64,000 nucleotides of DNA from contig NZ_JALJCW010000006.1 in the NCBI RefSeq assembly GCF_023634025.1, forward strand, positions 18,817-82,816, read 5' to 3'. Within the stretch, counting starts at the first letter, position 1. Every line of letters starts with the position of its first letter. The notes beneath the pieces are model-generated. The model had not been told where the DNA came from and searched no databases. It was given only the letters and a program-made list of their open reading frames with translations. The DNA comes from Hanstruepera flava. GTDB taxonomy: Bacteria > Bacteroidota > Bacteroidia > Flavobacteriales > Flavobacteriaceae. This document shows, in pieces, positions 43,400-54,457 of the stretch. Made by a program: the position numbers and the translations under genes.

Positions 43400-44626
43400 A
43401 TGGCATTTAAACCCGCAAACAACATACAAGACTTACAATATTTTGGAGAATTTGGAGGTGTTAATCCCTCTATTTCCGATTCATCTACATACACCTTTTT
43501 ATCGGCCAAAACCATGTTCGATACTTTTGAAGGTAATGCAGATGGGTGTTATTTGTATTCACGTCACTCCTCACCTTCCAATTTATATTTAGGCGAAGCT
43601 TTAGCTGCTATGGAAGGCACCGAAACAGCTCATGTAACGGCATCTGGAATGGGAGCCATAGCACCAGTTATCTTGCAACTTTGTGGAGCTGGTGACCATA
43701 TTGTTTCCAGTAGGACTATTTATGGTGGTACGTATGCGTTTCTTAAAAATTTCACACCTCGTTTTAATATTGAAACCAGCTTTGTAGATATTACCAAGTT
43801 AGATGTGGTGGAAGCTGCAATTACAAAGAACACCAAAATATTATACTGCGAATCGGTCAGTAATCCGCTATTAGAGGTTGCAGACATTAAAGGCTTATCT
43901 GAATTAGCCAAAAAATATAATTTGAAATTAGTTGTAGACAATACGTTTTCTCCTTTATCAATTTCACCGGTTCAATTAGGAGCAGATATCGTGATACACA
44001 GTTTAACCAAATTTATTAATGGATCGTCTGATACCGTTGGAGGTGTTATTTGTGGTACTCAAGAGTTTATTAACGATTTACGAAATGTTAATGATGGTGC
44101 TTGCATGTTATTGGGTTCAACCATGGATAGTTTAAGAGCAGCATCTGTTTTAAAAAACTTAAGAACCCTTCATATTCGTATGCAACAACACAGTAAAAAC
44201 GGTATGTATTTAGCCGAAAAATTTGAGAACATGGGCTTAAAAACAGTATATCCTGGATTACAATCACATCCTTCTCATGAGTTGTTTAAATCTATGATGA
44301 ATCCACAATACGGATTCGGAGGTATGTTAACAATAGACGTTGGTTCTTTGGATAAAGCCAATGCTTTAATGGAGCTTATGCAAGAAAAAAATCTTGGTTA
44401 TTTAGCCGTAAGCCTTGGGTTCTATAAAACATTGTTTAGTGCTCCAGGAAGTTCTACCTCTTCAGAAATTCCAGAAGACGAACAAGCTGAAATGGGATTA
44501 AGTGATGGCCTTATTCGCTTCTCAATTGGTTTAGATGCTGATATTGAACGTACATTTGAAATGATGAAAGCCTGTATGGTAGAATTATCCATTTTAGATG
44601 ATAAAAAGCAAGCTGAATTAATTTAA
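43400..44626 (+). CDS. Methionine gamma-lyase-like PLP enzyme
   Basis: The 408-residue protein belongs to the cystathionine/methionine gamma-lyase family: YSRHSSPSNLYLGEALAAME near 52-71, TASGMGAIAPVI near 77-88, CESVSNPLLEVADI near 154-167, VVDNTFSPLSISPVQLGADI near 182-201 and the PLP lysine in HSLTKFINGSSDTVGG near 203. Family members cleave methionine, cysteine or cystathionine; MGL-like enzymes release methanethiol and ammonia. The divergent Lrp-type gene argues for amino acid catabolism rather than biosynthesis. Exact substrate cannot be decided by eye. Confidence 0.85.
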   Translation: MAFKPANNIQDLQYFGEFGGVNPSISDSSTYTFLSAKTMFDTFEGNADGCYLYSRHSSPSNLYLGEALAAMEGTETAHVTASGMGAIAPVILQLCGAGDHIVSSRTIYGGTYAFLKNFTPRFNIETSFVDITKLDVVEAAITKNTKILYCESVSNPLLEVADIKGLSELAKKYNLKLVVDNTFSPLSISPVQLGADIVIHSLTKFINGSSDTVGGVICGTQEFINDLRNVNDGACMLLGSTMDSLRAASVLKNLRTLHIRMQQHSKNGMYLAEKFENMGLKTVYPGLQSHPSHELFKSMMNPQYGFGGMLTIDVGSLDKANALMELMQEKNLGYLAVSLGFYKTLFSAPGSSTSSEIPEDEQAEMGLSDGLIRFSIGLDADIERTFEMMKACMVELSILDDKKQAELI

Positions 44627-44649
44627 ATACAGACGTTTACATAATTTAT

Positions 44650-44682
44650 AATAACGCTTTAGTCCTTACCTAAAGCGTTATT
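44650..44682. terminator. Bidirectional terminator overlapping the end of the hydrolase gene
   Basis: AATAACGCTTTAG (44650-44662) and CTAAAGCGTTATT (44670-44682) form a perfect 13-bp stem around a 7-base loop. It ends both the plus-strand lyase and the convergent hydrolase, whose stop codon (44659-44661) and last codons lie inside the hairpin. Confidence 0.8.
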
Positions 44683-45705
44683 TGTTTTACCCTTAAGGCG
44701 TTCCCATAGTTCTGAAAGTGCTTCAGACACTTTTTCCTCACTGCGCTCAAAAGGCTTCATGCTTAACTCTCCCTCTTTATCATAAAGTTGAAAACTAAAT
44801 ACTGATGAATTAGGGTTATTCTTATCTGCCAATGGATAACGCAAATCATTATATCTATACAAGTTGTCTTCCAATTTATAGATACTGTAATAGTTATTAC
44901 TAAACCAAGCCAACCTCTCAACACGCTGATAATCTTCAGGTGTCAAATCTCTTATCTTTGGTATTTTTACCCAGTCTGAAAAGCGATTCCCTTCATCCAG
45001 CAAAGAATAATATCCTGCTAAATAATAATCCTCTTTTTCAACAGTGCCATACCACAAAACATTGTTAAAAATTGTAGGTTGTGTATAGTATCTATTATAA
45101 GTAATCCCGTGCTCTTGTAATGACGATCTAAATATTGAATCGATATAAATTTTATTCAGTAACGTAAACAACATATATACGGAACTAATACCTAAACCAA
45201 GTTTCAACCATAATTTCCTTACTTTAGAGTTTCGTTTAAAAAACATCATTACTAGTATACATAGCAGAAAAGGAATAGTATAAATAGGGTCGACCACAGC
45301 AATATTGTTGAACGCTATTCTATGGTCGCTAAAAGGCGTAAAAAGCTGTGTTCCATAGGGTGTAAATGCATCTAAAATAGGATGCGTAAATAATGACAAG
45401 AAAAACAACCAAATCCAATCTTTTAAAATTGTGGTATGTTTCCGTTTCCCTGTATTGTACATCTTGTAAAAAAGCCACCCAAAAAGAAAAGCTCCCAATA
45501 CCGAAAACAAAATAGAATGCATAAATCCTCTATGATAAAGCATGGCGTCTATTTTGTTTCCAAAAAGCCAACTACCAACAAATACATCCAAGTCAGGTAT
45601 AGTGCCACCAATAGCACCAAATAACAATGCTTTGTTACCAATTTTCTTTCCTAAAGCTGCTTCTCCACACGCAGCACCTAATACAATTTGGGTAAGTGAA
45701 TCCAT
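44659..45705 (-). CDS. YdjM-family metal-dependent membrane hydrolase
   Basis: The 348-residue product starts with MDSLTQIVLGAACGEAALG and continues GGTIPDLDVFVG near 34-45, MLYHRGFMHSILF near 55-67 and THPILDAFTPYGTQLFTPFSDHR (near 107-129, written in part). These histidine and aspartate motifs define the YdjM/DUF457 family of inner membrane phospholipase-like metal hydrolases. Four or more membrane segments fill the first 180 residues; the rest is soluble. Some relatives are induced by DNA damage (LexA-controlled). The gene converges on the lyase gene and shares its terminator. Confidence 0.87.
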   Translation of the reverse strand: MDSLTQIVLGAACGEAALGKKIGNKALLFGAIGGTIPDLDVFVGSWLFGNKIDAMLYHRGFMHSILFSVLGAFLFGWLFYKMYNTGKRKHTTILKDWIWLFFLSLFTHPILDAFTPYGTQLFTPFSDHRIAFNNIAVVDPIYTIPFLLCILVMMFFKRNSKVRKLWLKLGLGISSVYMLFTLLNKIYIDSIFRSSLQEHGITYNRYYTQPTIFNNVLWYGTVEKEDYYLAGYYSLLDEGNRFSDWVKIPKIRDLTPEDYQRVERLAWFSNNYYSIYKLEDNLYRYNDLRYPLADKNNPNSSVFSFQLYDKEGELSMKPFERSEEKVSEALSELWERLKGKTNNALGKD

Positions 45706-45798
45706 AAAATCCTAATAATGCTATAATTAACCGCATTTGCATACTTTATATGAAAATCGTAACATTACAATTCACAAAAATAAACCAAATAATCCTTT

Positions 45799-47289
45799 AT
45801 GGAAAGTCAAGACATCAAACCTAGAGAACCACAAGATGAAATTATAGTTGAAAATAGAGAATTAAATATTTGGGAAGCATTAATTCCAGTATTTGCTTTG
45901 ATAGCTATGCTGTTTTTTAATGTGTTTTTTGTTTATGGAGACGATGCCTTAAGCGGTAGTAATCAGTTTATATTACTACTAGGTGCAGCAGTTGCAGCAG
46001 TAGTTGGCTTTTTCAATAAAGTATCTTACAAGCAAATGCTAGATGAAGTTGCCGAAAATGTAAAATCTACTACGGGTGCTTTACTCATATTACTTATGGT
46101 TGGAGCTTTAGCCGGAACTTGGCTGATAAGCGGTATTATTCCCACTATGATTTATTATGGTCTACAAATTTTAAATCCAACCATTTTTTTAGCAGCATGT
46201 GTTATTATTTGTGCCATTATTTCTATTGCTACGGGAAGTAGCTGGACCACATCTGCAACCGTTGGTATTGCCCTTATTGGTATTGGTGAAACTTTAGGCA
46301 TTTCTTTAGGAATGACTGCTGGTGCTGTATTATCTGGAGCGTATTTTGGAGACAAAATGTCCCCTTTAAGTGATACCACTAACTTGGCTCCTGCTATGGC
46401 TGGTGGCGAGCTATTTGACCACATAAAGTATATGGCTTACACTACTATTCCAACAATAACAGTTACGCTAATTGTATTTATTATAATTGGCTTAAATATT
46501 GATACCACAGGAACTCCTGATATTTCAGACAAATTGGTCGCCATCAAGTCTGCATTCAATATTTCACCTTGGTTGTTTTTAGTTCCAGTAGTTGTCATAT
46601 TAATGATAATCAAGAAAACATCACCACTAATTGCTTTATTAATAGGTACGCTTCTTGGTGGAATTGCTGCCATTATAGCACAGCCCGATATCGTTTTGAA
46701 AATTGCTGGAGCAGATTCACTGACTTTTCAATCCGCTTATCGTGGTGTTATGGATGCCATGACAGTTGATACAGCAGTTGAAACAAGCAGTGCCGAATTG
46801 AATGATTTGTTTACTGCTGGTGGTATGTCTGGCATGTTGGGAACTATATGGCTTATTATCTGCGCCATGGTTTTTGGCGGTGTTATGGATGCTATTGGTG
46901 CTTTATCTAGAATTAGTGCTGCCTTGTTAAGTTTAGCCTCTTCCACATTTGGCTTATTTGCGAGCACTGTAGCCAGTTGTTTGGCACTGAATGTTACAGC
47001 ATCCGATCAATATCTTGCTATAGTTGTACCTGGTAAAATGTTTAAAAAAGCTTATGAAGATAAAGGCTTGGCTCCAGAAAACTTAAGCCGTACTTTGGAA
47101 GATTCAGGGACTGTGACATCTGTTTTAGTACCTTGGAATACCTGTGGTGCATACCAAAGTGGTGTTTTAGGTGTTCCTGTTGTAGATTATTTTTTCTTCG
47201 CCATTTTTAATTGGTTAAGTCCTTTTATGACTTTGATTTTTGCTGCATTCAATATTAAAATCAAACAATTAAGAGGTAAATTGGCTTAA
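45799..47289 (+). CDS. NhaC-family Na+/H+ antiporter
   Basis: The 496-residue protein is polytopic with about 11-12 membrane segments. Family features include IWEALIPVFALIAMLFFNV near 24-42, IATGSSWTTSATVGIALIGI near 142-161, GAYFGDKMSPLSDTTNLAPA near 179-198 and SGTVTSVLVPWNTCGAYQSG near 435-454, typical of NhaC/ArsB-superfamily sodium/proton exchangers. It would export Na+ and keep cytoplasmic pH, in line with a marine or saline habitat. The gene is single; no -7 element with confidence was seen. Substrates other than sodium (malate/lactate exchange) occur in the family. Confidence 0.88.
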   Translation: MESQDIKPREPQDEIIVENRELNIWEALIPVFALIAMLFFNVFFVYGDDALSGSNQFILLLGAAVAAVVGFFNKVSYKQMLDEVAENVKSTTGALLILLMVGALAGTWLISGIIPTMIYYGLQILNPTIFLAACVIICAIISIATGSSWTTSATVGIALIGIGETLGISLGMTAGAVLSGAYFGDKMSPLSDTTNLAPAMAGGELFDHIKYMAYTTIPTITVTLIVFIIIGLNIDTTGTPDISDKLVAIKSAFNISPWLFLVPVVVILMIIKKTSPLIALLIGTLLGGIAAIIAQPDIVLKIAGADSLTFQSAYRGVMDAMTVDTAVETSSAELNDLFTAGGMSGMLGTIWLIICAMVFGGVMDAIGALSRISAALLSLASSTFGLFASTVASCLALNVTASDQYLAIVVPGKMFKKAYEDKGLAPENLSRTLEDSGTVTSVLVPWNTCGAYQSGVLGVPVVDYFFFAIFNWLSPFMTLIFAAFNIKIKQLRGKLA

Positions 47290-47324
47290 GTTATCGTTAC
47301 ATAAATTTTTAAAATACTAATGCA

Positions 47325-47354
47325 TTGTCAAGGAAATCGTAATATGTATCTTTG
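47325..47354 (+). promoter_or_regulatory. Promoter of the peroxiredoxin gene
   Basis: TTG at 47325-47327, a 19-base spacer, then TATCTTTG at 47347-47354 match the full Bacteroidota promoter (-33 TTG, -7 TAnnTTTG). The gene start is 41 bases downstream. This is one of the best promoters in the window. Confidence 0.7.
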
Positions 47355-47395
47355 CACCCGAAAATTAATTTTTAACATAAAAAAATAAATTAAAA

Positions 47396-48034
47396 ATGGC
47401 TGTATTAGTAGGAAAAAAAGCGCCTCAATTTAACGCACAAGCAGTAGTAAATGGTGGAGAATTTGTATCAGATTTTTCTTTGGAGCAATTCATTGGTAAA
47501 AAACACGTTGTATTATTCTTTTATCCAAAAGATTTTACATTTGTTTGCCCAACGGAATTACACGCATTCCAAGAAAAATTAGCTGAATTTGAAGCTAGAA
47601 ACACTGCCGTAATAGGTGTCTCTACAGATACTGAACAATCACATTGGGGTTGGTTGCAATTAGACAAAAATAATGGTGGTATTAAAGGTGTTAAATATCC
47701 TTTAGTTGCCGATACAAATAAAACCATTTCTAAAAACTACGATGTTTTAGCTGGTGACTATTTTTACGATGAAAATGATATGTTACAAGCTGATGGCGAA
47801 TTAATAGCGTACAGAGGTTTATTCTTAATTGATAAAGAAGGTATCGTACGTCATCAAATTGTAAACGATTTACCATTAGGAAGAAATGTTGATGAAGCAT
47901 TACGTATGGTTGATGCCTTACAGTTTGTTGAAGAAAACGGCGAAGTTTGCCCAGCTAACTGGAATAAAGGTAAAACTGGTATGCAAGCTACACACGAAGG
48001 CGTTGCTGAATTTTTAGAAAAGCATGTTAACTAA
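47396..48034 (+). CDS. Typical 2-Cys peroxiredoxin (AhpC/TSA family)
   Basis: The 212-residue product reduces hydrogen peroxide and organic peroxides. The peroxidatic cysteine lies in FYPKDFTFVCPTELHAF (near 42-58), the catalytic GVSTDTEQSHWGW near 78-90, and the resolving cysteine in GEVCPANW near 183. The C-terminal extension is that of sensitive 2-Cys enzymes that form decamers. It is transcribed from a strong promoter at 47325-47354 and converges on katG with a shared terminator, so two peroxide-removing genes meet tail to tail. Confidence 0.94.
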   Translation: MAVLVGKKAPQFNAQAVVNGGEFVSDFSLEQFIGKKHVVLFFYPKDFTFVCPTELHAFQEKLAEFEARNTAVIGVSTDTEQSHWGWLQLDKNNGGIKGVKYPLVADTNKTISKNYDVLAGDYFYDENDMLQADGELIAYRGLFLIDKEGIVRHQIVNDLPLGRNVDEALRMVDALQFVEENGEVCPANWNKGKTGMQATHEGVAEFLEKHVN

Positions 48035-48055
48035 TTGATGTTAACTTTAACAATA

Positions 48056-48085
48056 AAAAAAGCCTGCTCAATTGAGCAGGCTTTT
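48056..48085. terminator. Bidirectional terminator between the peroxiredoxin and katG genes
   Basis: The palindrome AGCCTGCTCAATTGAGCAGG (48061-48080) extended by A and T tracts on both sides gives a strong stem. It lies 22 bases past the peroxiredoxin stop and 16 bases past the katG stop. Confidence 0.9.
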
Positions 48086-48100
48086 TATTTATTAGTTTTA

Positions 48101-50287
<2,187 letters not shown>

Positions 50288-50462
50288 TTAATCATATTCT
50301 AATTCCATAAAGTTAGCAATTACCTTTCAAAAAAAAATTTGTTGCTCATTTTGAAATGTTATATCTAAATTGATAAAACTTATAAGAGAAATGAGATTAG
50401 AATTCGTTTAGCTAATCAACATTTTTATTGTTATTTTTATAGTTTAAAATTAAAAGCAAATT

Positions 50463-50963
50463 ATGGCAAATATAACTTTGGGCGGAAACGCTGTTACAAC
50501 ATCTGGAGAACTTCCACAAGTAGGAACAAAAGCTAAAGACTTTAAACTCGTGGCAATAGATTTATCAACCAAAACACTATCAGATTTTTTAGGTTCCAAA
50601 TTAATACTAAACATTTTTCCAAGTGTTAATACCGGTGTTTGTTCAGCTTCAGTAAGAAACTTTAATCAACAAGCTAGTAGTTTAGAAAACTCTAAAGTTC
50701 TTTGCATATCTAGAGACCTACCATTTGCTCAAGAGCAATTTTGTGCCGCTGAAGGCTTGGAAAACGTTGTTATGCTTTCTGATTTTAAAACAGGTGCTTT
50801 TGGAAAAGATTATGGTTTAATGATGAACAACGGCATTTTTGATGCACTACTGTCGCGTTGTGTTATTGTATTGGACAAAGAAGGAACTGTAATCTATACT
50901 GAACAAGTTCCAGAAATAGGACAAGAACCTGATTACGAAGCTGCACTTAAAGCTCTTAAATAG
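50463..50963 (+). CDS. tpx: Thiol peroxidase Tpx
   Basis: The 166-residue product matches atypical 2-Cys thiol peroxidase: NAVTTSGELPQVGTKAKDF near 9-27, the peroxidatic cysteine in FPSVNTGVCSASVRNFN (near 52-68), the resolving cysteine in EQFCAAEGLENV near 92-103 and FGKDYGLMM near 115-123. It reduces lipid and alkyl peroxides with thioredoxin. It diverges from katG (199 bases between the starts). The dgkA gene follows 28 bases after its stop. Confidence 0.94.
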   Translation: MANITLGGNAVTTSGELPQVGTKAKDFKLVAIDLSTKTLSDFLGSKLILNIFPSVNTGVCSASVRNFNQQASSLENSKVLCISRDLPFAQEQFCAAEGLENVVMLSDFKTGAFGKDYGLMMNNGIFDALLSRCVIVLDKEGTVIYTEQVPEIGQEPDYEAALKALK

Positions 50964-50968
50964 TCAAT

Positions 50969-51000
50969 TGCTTAAATGCTTAGATGCTTAAATGCTTAAA
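50969..51000 (+). repeat. Four tandem 8-base repeats at the dgkA start
   Basis: TGCTTAAA, TGCTTAGA, TGCTTAAA, TGCTTAAA run consecutively from 50969 to 51000. The dgkA ATG (50992-50994) straddles the last unit boundary. Each unit boundary can form an ATG in a different frame, so unit gain or loss would move potential start codons. Confidence 0.75.
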
Positions 51001-51360
51001 AAAGAATCTTTTTTAGTCAATCGATTAAAAAGTATTATATATGCTTTCAAAGGAGCGTGGATTTTAATTACAACTGAAGCCAGTATTAAGATTCAAGTAT
51101 TTATAGGTATCGCTATGACCTTTGTGGGTTTTTATTTTGAACTGACCAAAATGGAATGGATAATTCAATGCCTGACCATAGGATTAATTATTGCCATAGA
51201 AGGCATTAACACAGCTATTGAAGAAGTGGCAGATTTTATTCACCCAGAAAAGCATCCAAAAATTGGATTGATAAAAGATATTTCTGCAGGAGCCGTTTTT
51301 ATTATGGCTATTACAGCAATAATTGTAGGTGTAATCATATATTTTCCAAAAGTTTTTTAA
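50992..51360 (+). CDS. dgkA: Diacylglycerol kinase-family membrane protein
   Basis: The 122-residue protein has three membrane segments (about 35-50, 58-77 and 96-118) and the family motif IAIEGINTAIEEVADFI (near 65-81) with the catalytic glutamates. It corresponds to DgkA/undecaprenol kinase proteins that phosphorylate membrane lipids such as diacylglycerol or undecaprenol for recycling. Substrate choice is not decidable. It lies 28 bases downstream of tpx and 62 bases upstream of ftsK, so it may be co-transcribed with either. Confidence 0.9.
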   Translation: MLKKESFLVNRLKSIIYAFKGAWILITTEASIKIQVFIGIAMTFVGFYFELTKMEWIIQCLTIGLIIAIEGINTAIEEVADFIHPEKHPKIGLIKDISAGAVFIMAITAIIVGVIIYFPKVF

Positions 51361-51422
51361 ATACTATTTGCTTTAGGATAAACGTTAGTAATTTGTATTT
51401 TTGCTAAACTAACAATGCTTGA

Positions 51423-53795
51423 ATGGCCAAGAAAAAAACTAAACGTAAAAAAGAAACCAAATCGAAATTTAAAGTACCCAGCTTTAAATTATCTAGCCAA
51501 CAAAGACTCATTCTTGGTAGCTTGTTAATTATTCTAGGACTACTACTATTTATATCGTTTGTTTCTTACTTTTTTACTGGTAAAATAGACCAAAGCACAC
51601 TTGATGAATTTAGCTCCAGACAGGTCGAATCTCAAAATTGGCTCAATAAAACAGGGGCTTGGTTGAGCGATTTTTTTATACATCGTGGATTTGGTATTTC
51701 AGCTTTTATTTTTTCTGGCTTAATTTTCCTTTCCGGTGTTTTTACCCTAACAAATGCCAATAAGATAAAGCTTCGAAGACATTGGTTTTGGGGTACGATA
51801 ATTGTAATATGGTTTTCTGTATTATTTGGCTTTTTTAATGAACTTAACGATGATTTAGGTGGCACAGTAGGCTATGAAATTAATGCGTTTATTCAAACCT
51901 ATTTAGGTAAAATTGGGACTATTTTCCTGCTTGCATTTGTATTTATTGTATATCTGGCTATCCGTTTTAAAATGACTCCAGAAAGTTTTAAAAAGTTTTT
52001 TAAATCTGCTGTCAAAGAATTGTCCAAAGATAATGATGATATTATGGAATCTAGCTCCTCTGTTAATTTAGACAATAATTTGACAGCTGAAGCCGAAGAT
52101 ATTAAAGCTGCTTTTGATCTAGAAATAGACAAACCTCAATCTAAAGAAGAAAGCACTGAGAAAACTAATATTTCTGTAGAAACCAAAAAACCAAAAGAAG
52201 AAACTGAAGTAGAAATTGAGGTTGAAAAGTTTGAGGAAGAAATTTCCGAAACTGATAATTTAGCCAATAAACTTGTTGAAGACTTTGGACAGTTTGACCC
52301 AACATTAGAATTAAGCAATTACCAGTTCCCTTCTTTAGAGCTCTTAAAAAAATATGATACCGAAGGTATTACAATCAATCAAGAAGAGTTAGAGGAAAAC
52401 AAAAATAGAATTGTTGAAACGCTTAATAATTACAAAATTGGCATTTCAAATATTAAGGCCACAATTGGTCCAACGGTTACTTTGTATGAAATAATTCCTG
52501 AAGCGGGTGTCCGCATTTCTAAAATCAAGAACCTTGAAGACGATATTGCATTATCACTTTCGGCTTTAGGAATACGTATTATTGCTCCCATTCCAGGAAA
52601 AGGAACTATAGGTATAGAAGTACCAAACAAAAACTCTACTATAGTTTCTATGCGCTCGGTAATTGCATCGCAAAAGTTTCAAAAGTCTGAAATGCAACTG
52701 CCAATCGCTTTAGGAAAAACCATTAGTAATGAAACTTTTGTTGTTGATTTAGCCAAAATGCCACACTTGCTAATGGCTGGTGCTACAGGTCAAGGTAAAT
52801 CTGTTGGATTAAATGCGGTTCTAACGTCTTTACTCTACAAAAAACATCCTGCCGAAGTAAAGTTTGTATTAGTTGATCCTAAAAAAGTAGAATTAACGCT
52901 TTTCAACAAAATTGAACGTCATTATCTAGCAAAATTGCCAGATAGTGAAGATGCCATTATTACAGACAATACTAAAGTTATCAATACACTTAACTCCTTG
53001 TGTATTGAAATGGATAACCGCTACGAATTGCTTAAAAATGCATTGTGTAGAAATATAGCCGAATACAACGCCAAGTTTAAAGCCAGAAAACTAAACCCAA
53101 ATGATGGCCATCAATTTTTACCTTACATTGTTTTGGTTGTTGATGAATTTGCCGATTTAATTATGACCGCTGGTAAGGAAGTTGAAACACCTATTGCTCG
53201 ACTTGCTCAATTAGCTCGTGCTATTGGGATTCATCTTATTATAGCTACACAAAGACCATCGGTAAATGTAATTACGGGTATTATTAAAGCAAATTTCCCG
53301 GCGCGAATTGCATTTAGAGTGACATCAAAAATTGACTCAAGAACTATTTTAGATGGATCTGGAGCTGATCAACTTATAGGTCGAGGTGATATGCTTTATA
53401 CGCAAGGCAACGATATGATTCGTATACAATGTGCCTTTGTAGATACACCAGAAGTTGAAAAAATAACCGACTTTATTGGGGCACAAAAAGCTTATCCAGA
53501 CGCCTACATGTTACCAGAATATGTTGGTGAAGAAAGTGGCACAAGTCTTGATGTTGATATAAACGATAGAGACGCACTCTTTAGAGATGCTGCTGAAATT
53601 ATTGTAACAGCTCAACAAGGTTCCGCTTCTTTATTACAACGAAAATTAAAATTGGGATACAACAGAGCGGGCAGGTTAATAGATCAACTGGAAGCTGCTG
53701 GAATTGTTGGAGGCTTTGAGGGTAGTAAGGCACGACAAGTATTAGTTCCTGATTTAACAGCACTTAATCAATTACTTGATAATGAAGGTCAATAA
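51423..53795 (+). CDS. ftsK: DNA translocase FtsK/SpoIIIE
   Basis: The 790-residue protein has a basic start, four membrane segments within about residues 28-185, an acidic linker rich in Glu and Lys (about 200-280), and a C-terminal motor. The motor has Walker A in GATGQGKSVGLNAVL near 456-470, Walker B in LVVDEFADLIM near 573-583 and RLAQLARAIGIHLIIATQRP near 594-613. The gamma DNA-reading domain is at the end (LKLGYNRAGRLIDQLEAAGI near 747-766). It clears chromosome dimers at the septum. It is followed by lolA and an lptG-like gene in one run. Confidence 0.96.
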   Translation: MAKKKTKRKKETKSKFKVPSFKLSSQQRLILGSLLIILGLLLFISFVSYFFTGKIDQSTLDEFSSRQVESQNWLNKTGAWLSDFFIHRGFGISAFIFSGLIFLSGVFTLTNANKIKLRRHWFWGTIIVIWFSVLFGFFNELNDDLGGTVGYEINAFIQTYLGKIGTIFLLAFVFIVYLAIRFKMTPESFKKFFKSAVKELSKDNDDIMESSSSVNLDNNLTAEAEDIKAAFDLEIDKPQSKEESTEKTNISVETKKPKEETEVEIEVEKFEEEISETDNLANKLVEDFGQFDPTLELSNYQFPSLELLKKYDTEGITINQEELEENKNRIVETLNNYKIGISNIKATIGPTVTLYEIIPEAGVRISKIKNLEDDIALSLSALGIRIIAPIPGKGTIGIEVPNKNSTIVSMRSVIASQKFQKSEMQLPIALGKTISNETFVVDLAKMPHLLMAGATGQGKSVGLNAVLTSLLYKKHPAEVKFVLVDPKKVELTLFNKIERHYLAKLPDSEDAIITDNTKVINTLNSLCIEMDNRYELLKNALCRNIAEYNAKFKARKLNPNDGHQFLPYIVLVVDEFADLIMTAGKEVETPIARLAQLARAIGIHLIIATQRPSVNVITGIIKANFPARIAFRVTSKIDSRTILDGSGADQLIGRGDMLYTQGNDMIRIQCAFVDTPEVEKITDFIGAQKAYPDAYMLPEYVGEESGTSLDVDINDRDALFRDAAEIIVTAQQGSASLLQRKLKLGYNRAGRLIDQLEAAGIVGGFEGSKARQVLVPDLTALNQLLDNEGQ

Positions 53796-53802
53796 TATAA
53801 AA

Positions 53803-54450
53803 ATGAATATAATGAAAAGGTTAGTTACGGCTTGTATAATATTGTTTTCAAGTTTTGCTTTTGCACAAGATCAAGAAGCTATTGCGCTTTTAAACAAGGT
53901 TTCAGAAAAAGTTAAAAGTTATGACAACATATCTATCGATTTTAAATATGTTCTCAATAACGTAGCTGAAAATGTTAGACAAGAAACACGAGGAAATGTA
54001 ATAATTCAAGGCGATAAATATCTTTTGAATATTCTTGGTATAACCAGAATGTATGACGGCAAAACACTATACAGTATAAGCCCTGAAGACGAAGAAGTTA
54101 CCATTTCGAGTGAAAACTCTGAAGACGATTCCAATGTTACACCAAGTAAAATGCTATCGTTTTATGAAGAAGGGTACACTTATAATATGGATATTGTTCA
54201 GAATGTACAAGGCAGAAAAATTCAATATGTGAAATTGACGCCTATTGACTCTAATTCCGAAATAAAAAACATTCTTTTAGGTATTGATGCCAAAACAAAC
54301 CATATCTACAACTTAATTCAAACAGGTAAAGATGGTATAAAAACTACTTTAACTGTTAATTCTTTTAAAACAAACGAACCGTTATCAAAAACCTTATTTA
54401 CTTTTGATGCGAGTAAATACAAAGATTATTATATCAATAAATTAGATTAG
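53803..54450 (+). CDS. lolA: Outer-membrane lipoprotein carrier LolA-like
   Basis: The product is about 215 residues from ATG 53803 (53812 is also possible). An in-frame TTG at 53776 inside ftsK is less likely, as a signal peptide (MKRLVTACIILFSSFAFAQ) starts at 53812. The mature part, KVSEKVKSYDNISIDFKYVL, RGNVIIQGDKYLLNILGITRMYDGKTL (in part), and SSENSEDDSNVTPSKML fit the LolA/LppX-like half-barrel that ferries lipoproteins across the periplasm. The similarity is to the Bacteroidota LolA family. It follows ftsK by 7 bases. Confidence 0.85.
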   Translation: MNIMKRLVTACIILFSSFAFAQDQEAIALLNKVSEKVKSYDNISIDFKYVLNNVAENVRQETRGNVIIQGDKYLLNILGITRMYDGKTLYSISPEDEEVTISSENSEDDSNVTPSKMLSFYEEGYTYNMDIVQNVQGRKIQYVKLTPIDSNSEIKNILLGIDAKTNHIYNLIQTGKDGIKTTLTVNSFKTNEPLSKTLFTFDASKYKDYYINKLD

Positions 54451-54457
54451 GTAGCAT

